NCBI GenBank assembly: GCA_963763475.1
Contig: CAVXOR010000004.1
Location: 372,001 to 436,000 of the forward strand
DNA: 64,000 nt
Direction: 5' to 3'
Source of the DNA: AC-32 sp963763475
Lineage (GTDB): Bacteria > Actinomycetota > Thermoleophilia > Gaiellales > Gaiellaceae
Made by a program: the position numbers and the translations under genes. Positions within the stretch are counted from its first letter, which is position 1, and the number at the start of each line of letters is the position of its first letter. Under the pieces are notes generated by a model. The model saw only the letters and a list, made by a program, of their open reading frames with translations, was not told the origin of the DNA and did not search any database. Shown here piece by piece: positions 25,562-34,577 of the stretch.

Positions 25562-26878
25562 TCAGAGGAAGAACGTGAGCTTGTCGGCCACCCAGCACTG
25601 AAGACGTTCACGCGTCCCCGCCGGAGGCTCCGCGCGCCTCGCGCGGGCGATGTCGGGCTCGAACAGCCGCTCCTGGAAGAGCTCCGCTGCCTCGGGGCTC
25701 TTCGCGATCATCATGATCTCGGCGTTGCGGTAGAGCGCCCAGGCATCGAGGTTGACGGTGCCGAAGCTGACCACGTCGTCGGCGACCACCACCTTGGCGT
25801 GTACGACGGTGCCGGGCAGCTCCCACACCTCCACGCCCGCGCCGGCCAGCTCGGCGTAGCGGTGCCTGAGGGCGGCGCCGGCCTGCGCGTTGTTGGACGT
25901 CTCGGAGACGAGCACCCGCACCTTCACCCCACGACCGGCGGCGTCGAGGATGCGACGAATCGCGTCGTGATCGGTCAGGTACGGGTTCGCGATGTCGAGC
26001 CGCTCGTGCGCCGAGTCGATCTGCTCCAGGATCGCCTGCGAGGCCGCGACCAGCCCGCCCGGAATCACCTCGGCCAGCGCCACCGACGTCGTGCCGGGGT
26101 CGGGCTGCTCGGGGAACAGATGGGAAACGTCGTCCGTCAGTGGGCCGCCGCGCCCGTGGAAGCTGGCCAGGAAGGCGGCCTGCGCCTGTCGCACCACGTC
26201 GCCCGTGACCCGCACCATCACGTCGTGGAAGCCGCCGTCCTCGAAATGGTCCTCGAGGCCTGCACCGCCGATCCAGGCGACCCTTCCGTCGACCACGTAC
26301 AGCTTGCGATGGTCGACCCGGCCCAGAGTCCCGTCGCGCCACACGACCCGCTGACGGTCAGGAAAGAGGCCGTAGCGATCGAGCGGCGAGAAGTCGTTGA
26401 CGACGATCTCCGCGCCCGCCGAGGCGAGCTCCGTGAACATCCCGCGTGCGGCTCCGTAAGGCCTGGAGCCGAGCCGGTCGACGAGCACGCGCACCTCGAC
26501 GCCTGCCGTCAGCTTCTCTTTCAGCAGCGTGGCCATCCGCGTTCCGACGGAGCCCTCCCGCCACCCGAACATCAGGATGTGCACGGACGTGCTCGCGCCC
26601 TTGACGTCCTCGAAGATGCGAGGGAAGAAGCTCGTGCCCTCGACCCACGGCTCGATCGTCGCCGCAGTCGACCAGGCGAAGTGGCGCGGCGCGCCGGTCG
26701 GCGCCTCGACCGAGACCTTCGCGTCGGCGGCAGTCACCGCGTCGAGAGGCGGCGGCCAGCTCGGCCGTTGCGGAATCGAGAGCACCCGCCGGTAGAGCCA
26801 GACGAAGACGGAAGTGGCGAGCAGCGCCGCGACCGCGAGAGCCCGCCGCCCCGCCCTGGTGCTCCTGTCCCGGCCCAT
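25562..26878 (-). CDS. Phospholipase D/cardiolipin-synthase-family protein
   Basis: A 438-residue protein with one N-terminal membrane anchor (ALAVAALLATSVFVWLYRRV) and two HKD catalytic motifs: DHRKLYVVDGRVAWIGG and VHAKVVVADDVVSFGTVN. Each supplies the His and Lys of the PLD active site. Length and anchor fit a minor cardiolipin synthase, which joins phosphatidylglycerol molecules at the membrane. It lies between a secreted protein gene and paralogue B, all on the minus strand. Confidence 0.92.
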   Translation of the reverse strand: MGRDRSTRAGRRALAVAALLATSVFVWLYRRVLSIPQRPSWPPPLDAVTAADAKVSVEAPTGAPRHFAWSTAATIEPWVEGTSFFPRIFEDVKGASTSVHILMFGWREGSVGTRMATLLKEKLTAGVEVRVLVDRLGSRPYGAARGMFTELASAGAEIVVNDFSPLDRYGLFPDRQRVVWRDGTLGRVDHRKLYVVDGRVAWIGGAGLEDHFEDGGFHDVMVRVTGDVVRQAQAAFLASFHGRGGPLTDDVSHLFPEQPDPGTTSVALAEVIPGGLVAASQAILEQIDSAHERLDIANPYLTDHDAIRRILDAAGRGVKVRVLVSETSNNAQAGAALRHRYAELAGAGVEVWELPGTVVHAKVVVADDVVSFGTVNLDAWALYRNAEIMMIAKSPEAAELFQERLFEPDIARARRAEPPAGTRERLQCWVADKLTFFL

Positions 26879-26896
26879 CAGCCCGAGGAAGCTACA

Positions 26897-27448
26897 TCAG
26901 AGGTTGTTCAGCACAGCTTGCACAGGCGCCTGGTCCTCGAACGGCGCCTCGGCGAGCACGAGGGTGACCTGCTCGTGCATCCAACGCTTCAACCGGTTGA
27001 AGCGACGAACCCACCGCACGAACGACGGTTGCGCGGTTCGCCGCTTGGACACGCCCGCGGCGAGGTCCTCGTACATCAGGCGCTGGGCCAGCAGAGCACG
27101 TGCCACGACCGCGCGAAATCGCCGGCCGGTCGCGGTATCGACCTGGACTGCTCCGACCCGTAACCGCGCTTCGTCGCTCTGCTCCGCGATCCGGGCCGCG
27201 AGCCCCGGAAGCTCGTAAACCAGCACCGAGACGCCATCGGCGGTCTCGATGTTGACCCCGTTGACCCTGTGCGCCAGGTTGTCGAAGCTCGCCTGAATCG
27301 GCACCGCCGAGGCGGCGTTGGCAACTCGCTTCACATCGTTGGCGGCCGGGACGTTCGACGCGCCCGTAGACGTCCACCAGCGGAACTCGATGTTCCCGGT
27401 GACGGCGGCCAAGACGACCAGGACGGCGATGACGGCGAGGAACCTCAT
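26897..27448 (-). CDS. Secreted or anchored protein of unknown function
   Basis: A 183-residue protein with a short N-terminal hydrophobic segment (MRFLAVIAVLVVLAAVTG) and a soluble body rich in Arg and Ala. No Cys and no recognised motif are present. It is the first gene of the operon with the phospholipase D-type gene, 18 bases upstream. A role in the same envelope process is inferred only from position. Confidence 0.65.
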   Translation of the reverse strand: MRFLAVIAVLVVLAAVTGNIEFRWWTSTGASNVPAANDVKRVANAASAVPIQASFDNLAHRVNGVNIETADGVSVLVYELPGLAARIAEQSDEARLRVGAVQVDTATGRRFRAVVARALLAQRLMYEDLAAGVSKRRTAQPSFVRWVRRFNRLKRWMHEQVTLVLAEAPFEDQAPVQAVLNNL

Positions 27449-27695
27449 GGCGGCGATCGGGTCTGCTCTTGTGTCGGACGCCACGTAGGACGTCGCCATA
27501 CCTCGTTCGAGCCCGCATCGCGCAGGCTCGGGGAACCCAGCGCGTCTACCAAAGTGGAGCCGGGCGACCTGGGGACTAACGGCAGCTCCAGGGGAGAGGG
27601 AGCGTCCGGCTCCTATCCGAAGGCGAGCACAGAGGGAAGCTTCCCGCAAGGATTCCTTCGAGGAAGATCTGTTTGCGCAGCTCCGTCCCATTCAC

Positions 27696-28307
27696 ATGGA
27701 GACACACGTCTGGATCGCAACGAAGCGGTACAGCCCCTTCCAGCAGTGCGAGGAACGAATTTTGGGACTGGTCGCATTGCCGTCTCTTGAACCACTCGAA
27801 ACGGTCGATCTCGCGGCATCGTCCTCGAGCACTTTGTGGCGATTCGCCGCGCTGACGAACGACGGGCTGCTCGCCTTCCGACAGGTCGGAGGACAGGCGG
27901 GAAGCCAACTCGTACCCGATCTTGCTCGCGCGCTGCCCGACGTCTTGGATCAGGGCAAGACCTACAGACTCCAGCTGCTGCCGAACGTCCGGTACTCGAA
28001 CGGCCACCTAGTGAGGGCGAGCGACTTCCGCTATGCGATCGAGCGTGTGTTCAAGCTCCAGCCGCACCCCAATCCCGGCATCGCGGACACCTTCCGCGGG
28101 ATCCGCGGCGCCGATCGCTGCAACCAGCGGCACTGCGACCTCTCCGCCGGGATCGTCACCGACGATGCCGCCCGGACGATCACGTTCCACCTGTCGGCTC
28201 CGGACCCCGGCTTCCGCTACAAGCTCGTCACCGCCGCTGCCGTTCCGGCCGACAGCAGGCCCGACAACGAGCGCAGCGATCGCCGCGTCCGCACCGCCTT
28301 CCCCTGA
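27696..28307 (+). pseudogene. Truncated ABC-transporter substrate-binding protein (family 5)
   Basis: The middle part matches the start of an OppA/DppA-type binding protein: TNDGLLAFRQVGGQAGSQL, ARALPDVLDQGKTYRLQLL, NGHLVRASDFRYAIERVF, GADRCNQRHCDLSAGIV and TDDAARTITFHLSAPDPGFR. Such proteins are 500 residues or longer, but here similarity ends near KLVTAAAVPAD (about 28250), and a piece of another gene follows. Upstream, residues 1-45 have no family similarity. This is a gene fragment, perhaps from a regulator-fused binding protein. Confidence 0.75.
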
Positions 28308-28397
28308 GAGGATCCAAGCGAACGTCAGAAAGCCCGCGAGCATTCCGATCGCGACACCGGCGCCGACTGCGAAAACATTCTCGCCGAGCTGCCTCAT
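28247..28397 (-). pseudogene. N-terminal remnant of a small membrane protein
   Basis: From ATG 28397 the minus strand reads MRQLGENVFAVGAGVAIGML then AGFLTFAWILSGEGGADAA, a convincing N-terminal membrane helix. Beyond about 28250 the frame continues only as antisense of the binding-protein fragment. The two broken genes therefore meet at about 28250, a recombination scar. Confidence 0.5.
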
Positions 28398-28525
28398 CGG
28401 AGATCCCTGTCGGCATGAGCGACGCCAAGTTGCACGCCCGTTCGGCGTACTCGTCGCGAGTTCAGGCGTTCGACGCACGCCGTGGGCGTGCGTCCTCTCA
28501 CCAGAGTTCTCCTATTCACGCGCGC

Positions 28526-28623
28526 GAGTACGAGTTCGTCTCTGCAACGATCAGTTCATCGCATCTAGCTGCAGCAGCGAATCGCGCCCGTTGCAGCACG
28601 TTTCCGTTAACCACGCCGTGCCG
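28526..28623 (+). repeat. 98-bp direct repeat, left copy
   Basis: It starts GAGTACGAGTTCGTCTCTGC and ends in CCACGCCGTGCCG. It matches 38288-38385 over the full 98 bp with 13 mismatches, 12 of them transitions, in the same orientation. It lies 13 bp from the tRNA-Lys fragment. On the minus strand both copies keep one open frame (NGNVLQR ... RFAAA ... AETNSYS). Confidence 0.85.
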
Positions 28624-28636
28624 CCGTCGTTCGGGT

Positions 28637-28682
28637 CGGACTTTTAATCCCAAGGTCGTAGGTTCGATCCCTACCCGGCCCA
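28637..28682 (+). tRNA. 3' half of a tRNA-Lys (UUU), truncated
   Basis: The sequence from GGACTTTTAATCC (anticodon UUU) through GGTTCGATCCCTACC (T arm) to CCGGCCCA reads as the 3' half of a tRNA-Lys. No matching 5' half or acceptor strand (GGGCCGG) occurs upstream, so this cannot fold into a tRNA. Such 3' fragments are typical attachment-site footprints of integrating elements. Confidence 0.8.
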
Positions 28683-28740
28683 TCACGGAAGCGAGACTGT
28701 TGCCAAACACGTTCAAGCGGCGCTTCCTCAGCTTCCGCGA

Positions 28741-31700
28741 CTACGCGGGTCTCGCCTTCTGGCTGTATCTGACGCGGGACTGGGTCGAGGGCTGAGGCCG
28801 GCGGCGCGGCTGCTTGCCGACGAACGCGAAGCCAGCGAACATCAGCGCGATTCCTAGGAGCTCGCCCGCGTAGACCAGCTGGTACGACCCGGCTCGCGAG
28901 AGCCCGGTTGCAAGCGCGACGACCAGCGCGCCCCCGCCGATCCAGAGATTCGCCCTCACTCGTTGCCGCCGCGCGATCGAGTAGAGCGCGCCTCCGATCA
29001 GGAACAGGCTCCCCAGCGAGTTGAGCCCGACCGCCCAGAGGAATGCGTGCCCCTCGAGCGCCGAGTTCGCGGGGGGCCGCCCGTGAGCGGTCGCGGCGAG
29101 CGTCGAGGTGTGGACGCCGGAGAGCGCGACGGTCACCACAGCCGCCGCTGACGCCACCACGAGCCCGCCCACGAGCCAGTCGCGCGCGCGAGTCGGCAGC
29201 AGTAGCCACGCCGAGCCGGCACCGAGGTAGGCGACGGTCAGCACGCCGCCCGCGAGGTAGTAGGTCCGGAAGAGCGCGGGGCTCCAGCCGGTCCGCTGAG
29301 CGACCGCCTCGCAGCCGGCGGCGAGCGCGAAGAAGAGGAAGCCGAGGACCCAGAGCACCTTCTCGCCGGAACGCCGGCGCAGGAGCGAGCGCAGGAGCAA
29401 GGCCGCGAACGCGAGCGCGAGCAGCGCTGCGCACAGCGGCAGGAGCGCGTCCAGCACGGCGGGGGCGGCCGCGTGCGGCCGGGAGCTGATCACCGTCACT
29501 GCGACGGACGGCGGGACGATGCGCAGGTACGCGAAGTCGCGTCCGCCGAACATGCCCTCGTGGGTGGCCACGAAGGCATAGCTCCCGGGCCGCAGCCGTT
29601 CCTCGGGAGAGAGCACGAGCTCCCGGTCCGAGGCCTTCGCGGCGCTGAGCGCGACCGAGCCGCCCCGGTCGAGGTCGTACAGCCGGTACGCCTTCGCCGC
29701 GTCCAGGGCCGACGCCCGCACGAGCAGCGATCGCACGTCCCGAGCATGGATCCGGAGCGCGTCGGCCGGCGTGGTGGACTGCGGCCCGCCCCAGGCGAAC
29801 AGCTTCACGGGGCCGCGCTTCGTGCTCACGAACTCGCCGGTGACCTCTGGCGTAAGCCTCGGCTCGTACGAGTAGCGCGCGGTGCTCCCGCCCACTCCCG
29901 CGAAGGCGGGGACGAAAGGAATCGCCACCAGCAGCAAGGCCAAGCCACCGAGCGCGGCGCTGACGCGGGCGCGATAGCCGTTGCCGGTGCGAAGAGTCTT
30001 GCCGCCCCGCGGCGGTCGGCCCTCGAGGCGCGCGCGGCGGCGCGCGTGAGCGCGGTAGAGCAGGCCCGACGAGAGTAGTGCCATCGCTGGCAGCCAGACG
30101 AGCTCGACCTTCCAGCCGATCTCGCGCAGCGGTCCCTGGCCATACGGGCTGAAGGCGACCGGGATCGCGGCCCACGTCACGGCGGGCCCCAGCATCAGCA
30201 GGATCGAGGCGGTCAACGGGAAGCCGGCGAACAGCCACCCGACGCCCGGGAAGCCCATCAGCCCGAGCGGCAGCTCGTAGCCTGCGAGCGCCGCCGGGCT
30301 CCGGCGTCTGACCCGCCTCGGGATCGTGCCCGAGTAGACCCGCGGCGCGGCGGCGATCGACGCCCGCGCGGCTTCGCGCTGGCGCACGGTCATGCGCCAA
30401 GCGGCCGCGGCATAGGCCGCGAATCCAGCCAGCACGAGCAGGGAAGCCGGCACCAGCACGAGCGACTGCCACGGCTCGAGCGCGGAGACGACCGAGGCGA
30501 AGGAATCGCCGCGAGCAACCCGATGCGCAGCGACCGCCGAGAACGTCACGCCCGCCGCGTAGTACCCGGCCATCCCGGTGCCGACCAGCCGCACGGTCAG
30601 GCGCGCGCGCCGCTCCTGCCACTCGGCTCCCAGCGCTCGCAGTGCGACGAGCGAGAGCCCCGTCAAGAGGAGCATCAAGCCGCCGAGCATGTTCAGCTGG
30701 GCGTGCAGGTTGACGATCACGTCCCCGGCCTCGCCGCCGCGGTCGAGCGCCTCGTTCACGAGCGGCACCGCCTGCACCGGGCCCTGCATGGTGCCGACCG
30801 CCAGCGCAGCAGAGCCGGCGAGCACGAACGGCCGCAGCGGCCCCTCGCTCCGCCAGACCGACCGGACGATCGTCACGAGCAGCAGCCAGAAGGCCGCGAA
30901 CATCGCGATTCCCGAGCCCATGATCAGGAACGGGTGCAACGCGGTCGCCTCTTCTGCCTGCTCCGGGGTGAGGCCGTGGTGGAGGACGAGGCCGCCCTCG
31001 TGGAAACCGAGGTAGAGCGTCGAGAAGTAGAAGGCGAGCGATCCGCCGAGCAGCGCCGAGAAGACCGTGTTCACCAGCCGCTGTGAGGGCTCCACCCCGC
31101 CCGCGGAGCGGATCAGCGCGAAGAACGCGCCCGTGACGAGCATCGTCAGCCCGGTCACGAGGTTGATGTGCGCGTGGCTGATCGGGTCGATCCACTCGCC
31201 CGCATGGCCTGCCTGGTAGAGCCAGTCCGCGTTCGCCGGCTGGACCTGGATCACCCCCTGGACGGTCCCGACCGTGAGGGCCGCAGCGCCCGTCGCGAAG
31301 AACTTCCACAGATGCCACCGCGGCTTCGGCACCCGAACGAGGCGCGACTGGAAGATCGTCACGCAGACGTTGGTCGCGAAGCACCAGTAGCCGAGGCCCA
31401 TCACGCCAGCGCCCATTCCGGTCGGCGCCTTGTACCAGTTGCCCATGTGCGTTTTGGCTGCGGGGTACGTCCAGCCGTGCTCGATCAGCCGCCCCATCGC
31501 GATCCCGTTGCCGATCAGCGAGACGTAGAAGACCGCGAGGCCCACGACCGTGAACCAGAAGGCGCACTGGGCCAGGCCTTCGCTCGCGAGCGGCCGGCCG
31601 ACCACGCGGGGAAGCGCGAGCCAGCAGAGACCCGTCGCGAGCAGCGTTCCTCCGCCGACGATCATCACGTGGGTGTCCGAGAGGTCGCGGACGAGGTGAC

Positions 31701-31968
31701 CGGCGTAGCCGGTGCGCGCGAGGTGCTCGGACGCCCACGGCAGGTTCTTCAGCACCATGTGCAGGCTGCCGAGGACGAGGAAGAAGCCGCCCGCGATGAA
31801 ATACTTCGCCGCCTTGCGATCGTGCGCGTGCAGCTCGTCGTCCGAGTACGGCTCGTCGCGCGTCGCCGGTTTGCGGCCGGGCACGAACCGGAACATCGCC
31901 GCCAGCAGGACGGCGAAGAACGAGAGGTAGGTCAGGAACTGGAGCGAGGTGACGTGCTTGAGGTACAC
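28741..31968 (-). CDS. Large heme-copper-oxidase-like membrane protein with internal duplication and C-terminal extension
   Basis: A 1075-residue protein. The first 450 residues resemble oxidase subunit I: a helix-II-type motif DTHVMIVGGG with WLALPRVVGR (His100), then two similar segments at 228-287 (LTVGTVQGVIQ ... SHAHINLVTG, His265 and His267) and 387-446 (LAVGTMQGPVQ ... NLHAQLNMLGG, His422 and Gln424). FHEGGLVLHHG (323-331) may carry further ligands, but no canonical CuB set is evident. A periplasmic domain follows (about 690-815), then about seven more helices. It is the last gene of the cbb3-like operon. Confidence 0.8.
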   Translation of the reverse strand: MYLKHVTSLQFLTYLSFFAVLLAAMFRFVPGRKPATRDEPYSDDELHAHDRKAAKYFIAGGFFLVLGSLHMVLKNLPWASEHLARTGYAGHLVRDLSDTHVMIVGGGTLLATGLCWLALPRVVGRPLASEGLAQCAFWFTVVGLAVFYVSLIGNGIAMGRLIEHGWTYPAAKTHMGNWYKAPTGMGAGVMGLGYWCFATNVCVTIFQSRLVRVPKPRWHLWKFFATGAAALTVGTVQGVIQVQPANADWLYQAGHAGEWIDPISHAHINLVTGLTMLVTGAFFALIRSAGGVEPSQRLVNTVFSALLGGSLAFYFSTLYLGFHEGGLVLHHGLTPEQAEEATALHPFLIMGSGIAMFAAFWLLLVTIVRSVWRSEGPLRPFVLAGSAALAVGTMQGPVQAVPLVNEALDRGGEAGDVIVNLHAQLNMLGGLMLLLTGLSLVALRALGAEWQERRARLTVRLVGTGMAGYYAAGVTFSAVAAHRVARGDSFASVVSALEPWQSLVLVPASLLVLAGFAAYAAAAWRMTVRQREAARASIAAAPRVYSGTIPRRVRRRSPAALAGYELPLGLMGFPGVGWLFAGFPLTASILLMLGPAVTWAAIPVAFSPYGQGPLREIGWKVELVWLPAMALLSSGLLYRAHARRRARLEGRPPRGGKTLRTGNGYRARVSAALGGLALLLVAIPFVPAFAGVGGSTARYSYEPRLTPEVTGEFVSTKRGPVKLFAWGGPQSTTPADALRIHARDVRSLLVRASALDAAKAYRLYDLDRGGSVALSAAKASDRELVLSPEERLRPGSYAFVATHEGMFGGRDFAYLRIVPPSVAVTVISSRPHAAAPAVLDALLPLCAALLALAFAALLLRSLLRRRSGEKVLWVLGFLFFALAAGCEAVAQRTGWSPALFRTYYLAGGVLTVAYLGAGSAWLLLPTRARDWLVGGLVVASAAAVVTVALSGVHTSTLAATAHGRPPANSALEGHAFLWAVGLNSLGSLFLIGGALYSIARRQRVRANLWIGGGALVVALATGLSRAGSYQLVYAGELLGIALMFAGFAFVGKQPRRRPQPSTQSRVRYSQKARPA

Positions 31969-31981
31969 GCCGCCGCTGTCT

Positions 31982-32164
31982 CTAGCGCAAGCCCGGCTCG
32001 AGGAAGTAGACCGTCAGCGTCCAGGCGAGGTAGAAGACGACGAGGATCGCGAGGATCACCCACGCTCGAGTCAGCGAGCCGCGCGAGCGGCGCACGTCCT
32101 CGCCGACGTCCCGATAGCCGACGAGCGGGCGGGCTGGGCGTTGGGGCTGCCGTGGCTCTTCCAT
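31982..32164 (-). CDS. Small single-span membrane subunit of the respiratory cluster
   Basis: A 60-residue protein: a polar N-terminus (PQRPARPLVGYRDVGEDVRR) and one helix WVILAILVVFYLAWTLTVYF. Its ATG overlaps the stop of the upstream gene by one base, so it is translated with the oxidase genes. Size and topology resemble CcoQ/CcoH-type accessory subunits, but similarity is too weak to name it. Confidence 0.7.
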   Translation of the reverse strand: MEEPRQPQRPARPLVGYRDVGEDVRRSRGSLTRAWVILAILVVFYLAWTLTVYFLEPGLR

Positions 32165-32496
32165 CAGAACACCTTCTCCATCACGAGGGTGGGCTCGGCC
32201 GCGAGGCCGGCCACGTCGGCGAGCATTCGCTCGAACGTGTACCCACGCTCGAGGAACGCCTCGAGCTGCTCGGGCGTGTCCCAGGTCGTGTAGCAGTGGA
32301 CGCGGAAGTCGTCGCCCGCCGGCGCGACGAATGCCTCGAGCTTCTGGCAGCCCGGGTACTCCTGCACGTGGCCCTTGAGCGCCTGCATCGAGCCGAACAC
32401 GAGTGGCCAGTGCTCGGCCGGGATCACGGCGACGCTCGAGGACGACCAGGCTACGTACGGCAGCACCGACGCCGCTTGCACGGAGCGGGCCTCCAT
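32164..32496 (-). CDS. Soluble ABM-like protein inside the oxidase cluster
   Basis: A 110-residue protein with a dimeric alpha/beta-barrel pattern: YPGCQKLEAFVAPAGDDFRV, CYTTWDTPEQLEAFLERGY. Antibiotic-biosynthesis-monooxygenase-type folds include heme-degrading and heme-binding enzymes, so a heme-related role is possible but unproven. It overlaps the genes on both sides (ATGA upstream), so it belongs to the operon. Confidence 0.68.
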   Translation of the reverse strand: MEARSVQAASVLPYVAWSSSSVAVIPAEHWPLVFGSMQALKGHVQEYPGCQKLEAFVAPAGDDFRVHCYTTWDTPEQLEAFLERGYTFERMLADVAGLAAEPTLVMEKVF

Positions 32497-32843
32497 CAGA
32501 ACTTCTGCCCCCAGACGATGTGACCGACGATCAGCACGACGGCGAAGACGGTCAGTATCCCGGTCAGCAGCAGGAAGAAGAACGTCGCGGGGCCGGCGAG
32601 CTCGGTCGTGTAGCCGCCGAAGCTGTCGACCGGATACAGGTTCTCCCTCTGCCGCGTCGAGCGGTACTGCCAGACCCAGAGGATCAGCGCGAGCGAGAGC
32701 ACGATCACGAAGCCCCAGAGCCACGCGAGGTCGATCCAACGGACCTCCCACGTCGCGGGCCGCTGCATCGACAGCTGGTGGGCGTTCAGGTAGTGGTAGT
32801 ACGCCTGCGCCTTGGCCGGCGAGTCACCGCTAGGCATCCCCAT
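32496..32843 (-). CDS. Two-helix membrane protein of the respiratory cluster
   Basis: A 115-residue protein with two membrane helices (LAWLWGFVIVLSLALILWVW and FFFLLLTGILTVFAVVLIVG) and a loop YRSTRQRENLYPVDSFGGYT. It starts at MGMPSGD, inside the end of the preceding gene. The family is not recognised. Its place between oxidase genes suggests a small subunit or assembly factor. Confidence 0.68.
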   Translation of the reverse strand: MGMPSGDSPAKAQAYYHYLNAHQLSMQRPATWEVRWIDLAWLWGFVIVLSLALILWVWQYRSTRQRENLYPVDSFGGYTTELAGPATFFFLLLTGILTVFAVVLIVGHIVWGQKF

Positions 32844-33132
32844 CGAGCCACTCCTCCTCGTCGAGCGCCCAGTCGGGCGTGTAGTAGTCCTCTTCTTCGA
32901 CGTACAACGGCAGGCTCCCCAGCTGGTCCAGATCCTGGAAGTGGCCCGCCTTCCAGGCCGCCAGGAACGCAAGCACGGCCAGGCCCGAGAAGATGAAGAA
33001 GGTGTCCATCATCCAGTCGGCCATCACCCAGCGTGACTGGCCCGACTCCGGCTGGTCGTGCGCGAACGCGAGCGCCGGCAGGCTGAGTGCCGAAACCGCC
33101 ACAACAGTGATCGCCAGCGCCAGGCGTCTCAT
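32830..33132 (-). CDS. Small CcoS-like protein with signal or anchor helix
   Basis: A 100-residue protein with an N-terminal signal-like segment (ALAITVVAVSALSLPALAFA), one membrane helix (TFFIFSGLAVLAFLAAWKAG) and an acidic tail GHFQDLDQLGSLPLYVEEED. The G-x-F-x-D-L pattern followed by acids recalls CcoS, the cbb3 oxidase maturation protein, but the similarity is short. It overlaps the cytochrome c gene by 4 bases. Confidence 0.65.
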   Translation of the reverse strand: MRRLALAITVVAVSALSLPALAFAHDQPESGQSRWVMADWMMDTFFIFSGLAVLAFLAAWKAGHFQDLDQLGSLPLYVEEEDYYTPDWALDEEEWLDGDA

Positions 33133-34577
33133 TGCTGGCCTGGCACCTCCGGCGGGATTGCCTTCTGCGTAAGGCTGGGCAGCTTCTCGTCTCGATTCAC
33201 AGCGTCCCTCCAGGCGCGGTCGAGCATGTCCTGGTAGATGGCCTTGATGCCCGCGGCGGCGGTAGTCAGCGAGAGCTCGGTCTTGCCGTCGTTCAGCTTC
33301 ATCGCGTCACCGGGCGCGAGGCCGGGGAAGACGCGCATCGCCTCCTGCAGGTACGGGTCGGTGATCGTCTTCTTGTCGAAGGAGGCGTTGTTCACCAGCT
33401 GCTGGTGCGTCTTCACCCAGGCCTTCAGCTCCTCGGTGGGCTGCCAGACGATGTAGTCCTTCGGCTCGGGGAGCCTGTCCTTCTCCAGCGTGCCGTTCGG
33501 GATCGTCTTCAGGAACAGCACCACGCGCCAGATGTCGTTCACGGAGAGCCGGTCGCCGAAGTTCTCCATCGCGGTGCCCGGCCAGCCCCGCAGGATCCGG
33601 TAGTAGAAGTCGCCCGGACCGGTGTCGCCGCCGCAGCACGCGTCGTCCTTGTCGGTGAAGTCGGCCGGCGGCGGCGAGAGGAAGCTCGCGCCCGGCCCCT
33701 GGCCGTCCCCCTTGAGGCCGTGGCAGCCGACGCAGCGCTCGAGGAAGACCTCCTTACCGCGCATCAGGTTCTGCTCGGTAACCGGTAGCGGATCGCCAGA
33801 GAGCCAGTAGCCGCGGTCGATCTGCGAGAGGTTTGGCGCCTCCTCCAGCTGCGAGCTGGGCGGTTTGAGGCTGTCCTCGTTCTCCTCCACGATCGGTTTG
33901 TGGGCCCCCTGGAAACCCCTGTAGGCCGGCGGTAAGCCCTGGTTGACGAGCACCACGTGCTTGGCATAGAGCTGGCCCGCGTAGCGGAGCAGGCCGGACT
34001 TGCCGCTCCGCTCCTGGACGAACGCGACGAGCTGGTTCACCTGGTGATCGGAGAACAGCGACTTCATGTCCGGCATCAGCGACTTCGGATCCATGTAGCG
34101 CGGGTCGTAGAAGTGCGCGTACTGCCAGTCGTCCGGGTGCCAGCCCGACTCCTGCGAGAGGTCGGGCCCGGTGCGCTCGGTGCCGAGCAGGTTCGGCGAC
34201 TGGTCGGAGCCCCAGAAGTCGCCCGGCTGGGAGACCTTCGGGTAGAGGAAGTACAGGGCCTCGCGGACGTCCTGCGGGCGGGAATAGCCGGAGTGGCAGA
34301 CGTAGCAGCCGTTCGAGGCGAACAGGTTCCTGCCCGCGAGCGCCGCGTCCGAGAGCGGCGCCCAGTCGTGCGACGGCGGCGGGTCGAAGGTGTGGATCGG
34401 CAGCCAGACGACCACGAAGACGACGGTGAAGAAGGCGAGAAGCCCGCCGAGGCCCGCCATCAGCGGCGTGATCAGCATGCGCTCCCGCGGGTGGCGAACC
34501 CACCCCCGCGGCACGCCTGGCGTGCCGCTGTCGAGCTCGGCCGGGTGCTCCTCGCGCTCTCGCCGGCCCTCGTCCAT
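33129..34577 (-). CDS. CcoO-like membrane cytochrome c fused to a second cytochrome c domain
   Basis: A 482-residue protein. A membrane anchor (LMAGLGGLLAFFTVVFVVVW) leads to a CcoO-like domain with heme motif NGCYVCHSGYSRPQDV, RTGPDLSQESGWHPDDWQYA and axial Met in SLMPDM. A second monoheme domain has ERCVGCHGLKGDGQGPG. The standard CcoO has only one heme, so this protein may replace CcoO and part of CcoP. It passes electrons to the oxidase subunit I encoded just upstream, whose stop its ATG overlaps. Confidence 0.9.
   Translation of the reverse strand: MDEGRREREEHPAELDSGTPGVPRGWVRHPRERMLITPLMAGLGGLLAFFTVVFVVVWLPIHTFDPPPSHDWAPLSDAALAGRNLFASNGCYVCHSGYSRPQDVREALYFLYPKVSQPGDFWGSDQSPNLLGTERTGPDLSQESGWHPDDWQYAHFYDPRYMDPKSLMPDMKSLFSDHQVNQLVAFVQERSGKSGLLRYAGQLYAKHVVLVNQGLPPAYRGFQGAHKPIVEENEDSLKPPSSQLEEAPNLSQIDRGYWLSGDPLPVTEQNLMRGKEVFLERCVGCHGLKGDGQGPGASFLSPPPADFTDKDDACCGGDTGPGDFYYRILRGWPGTAMENFGDRLSVNDIWRVVLFLKTIPNGTLEKDRLPEPKDYIVWQPTEELKAWVKTHQQLVNNASFDKKTITDPYLQEAMRVFPGLAPGDAMKLNDGKTELSLTTAAAGIKAIYQDMLDRAWRDAVNRDEKLPSLTQKAIPPEVPGQQ

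Noticed and set aside
28516..28716. A 66-codon minus-strand frame containing GIEPTTLGLK
   Set aside because: It is the antisense of the tRNA-Lys fragment plus the 98-bp repeat; such frames next to tRNA genes are common false genes.
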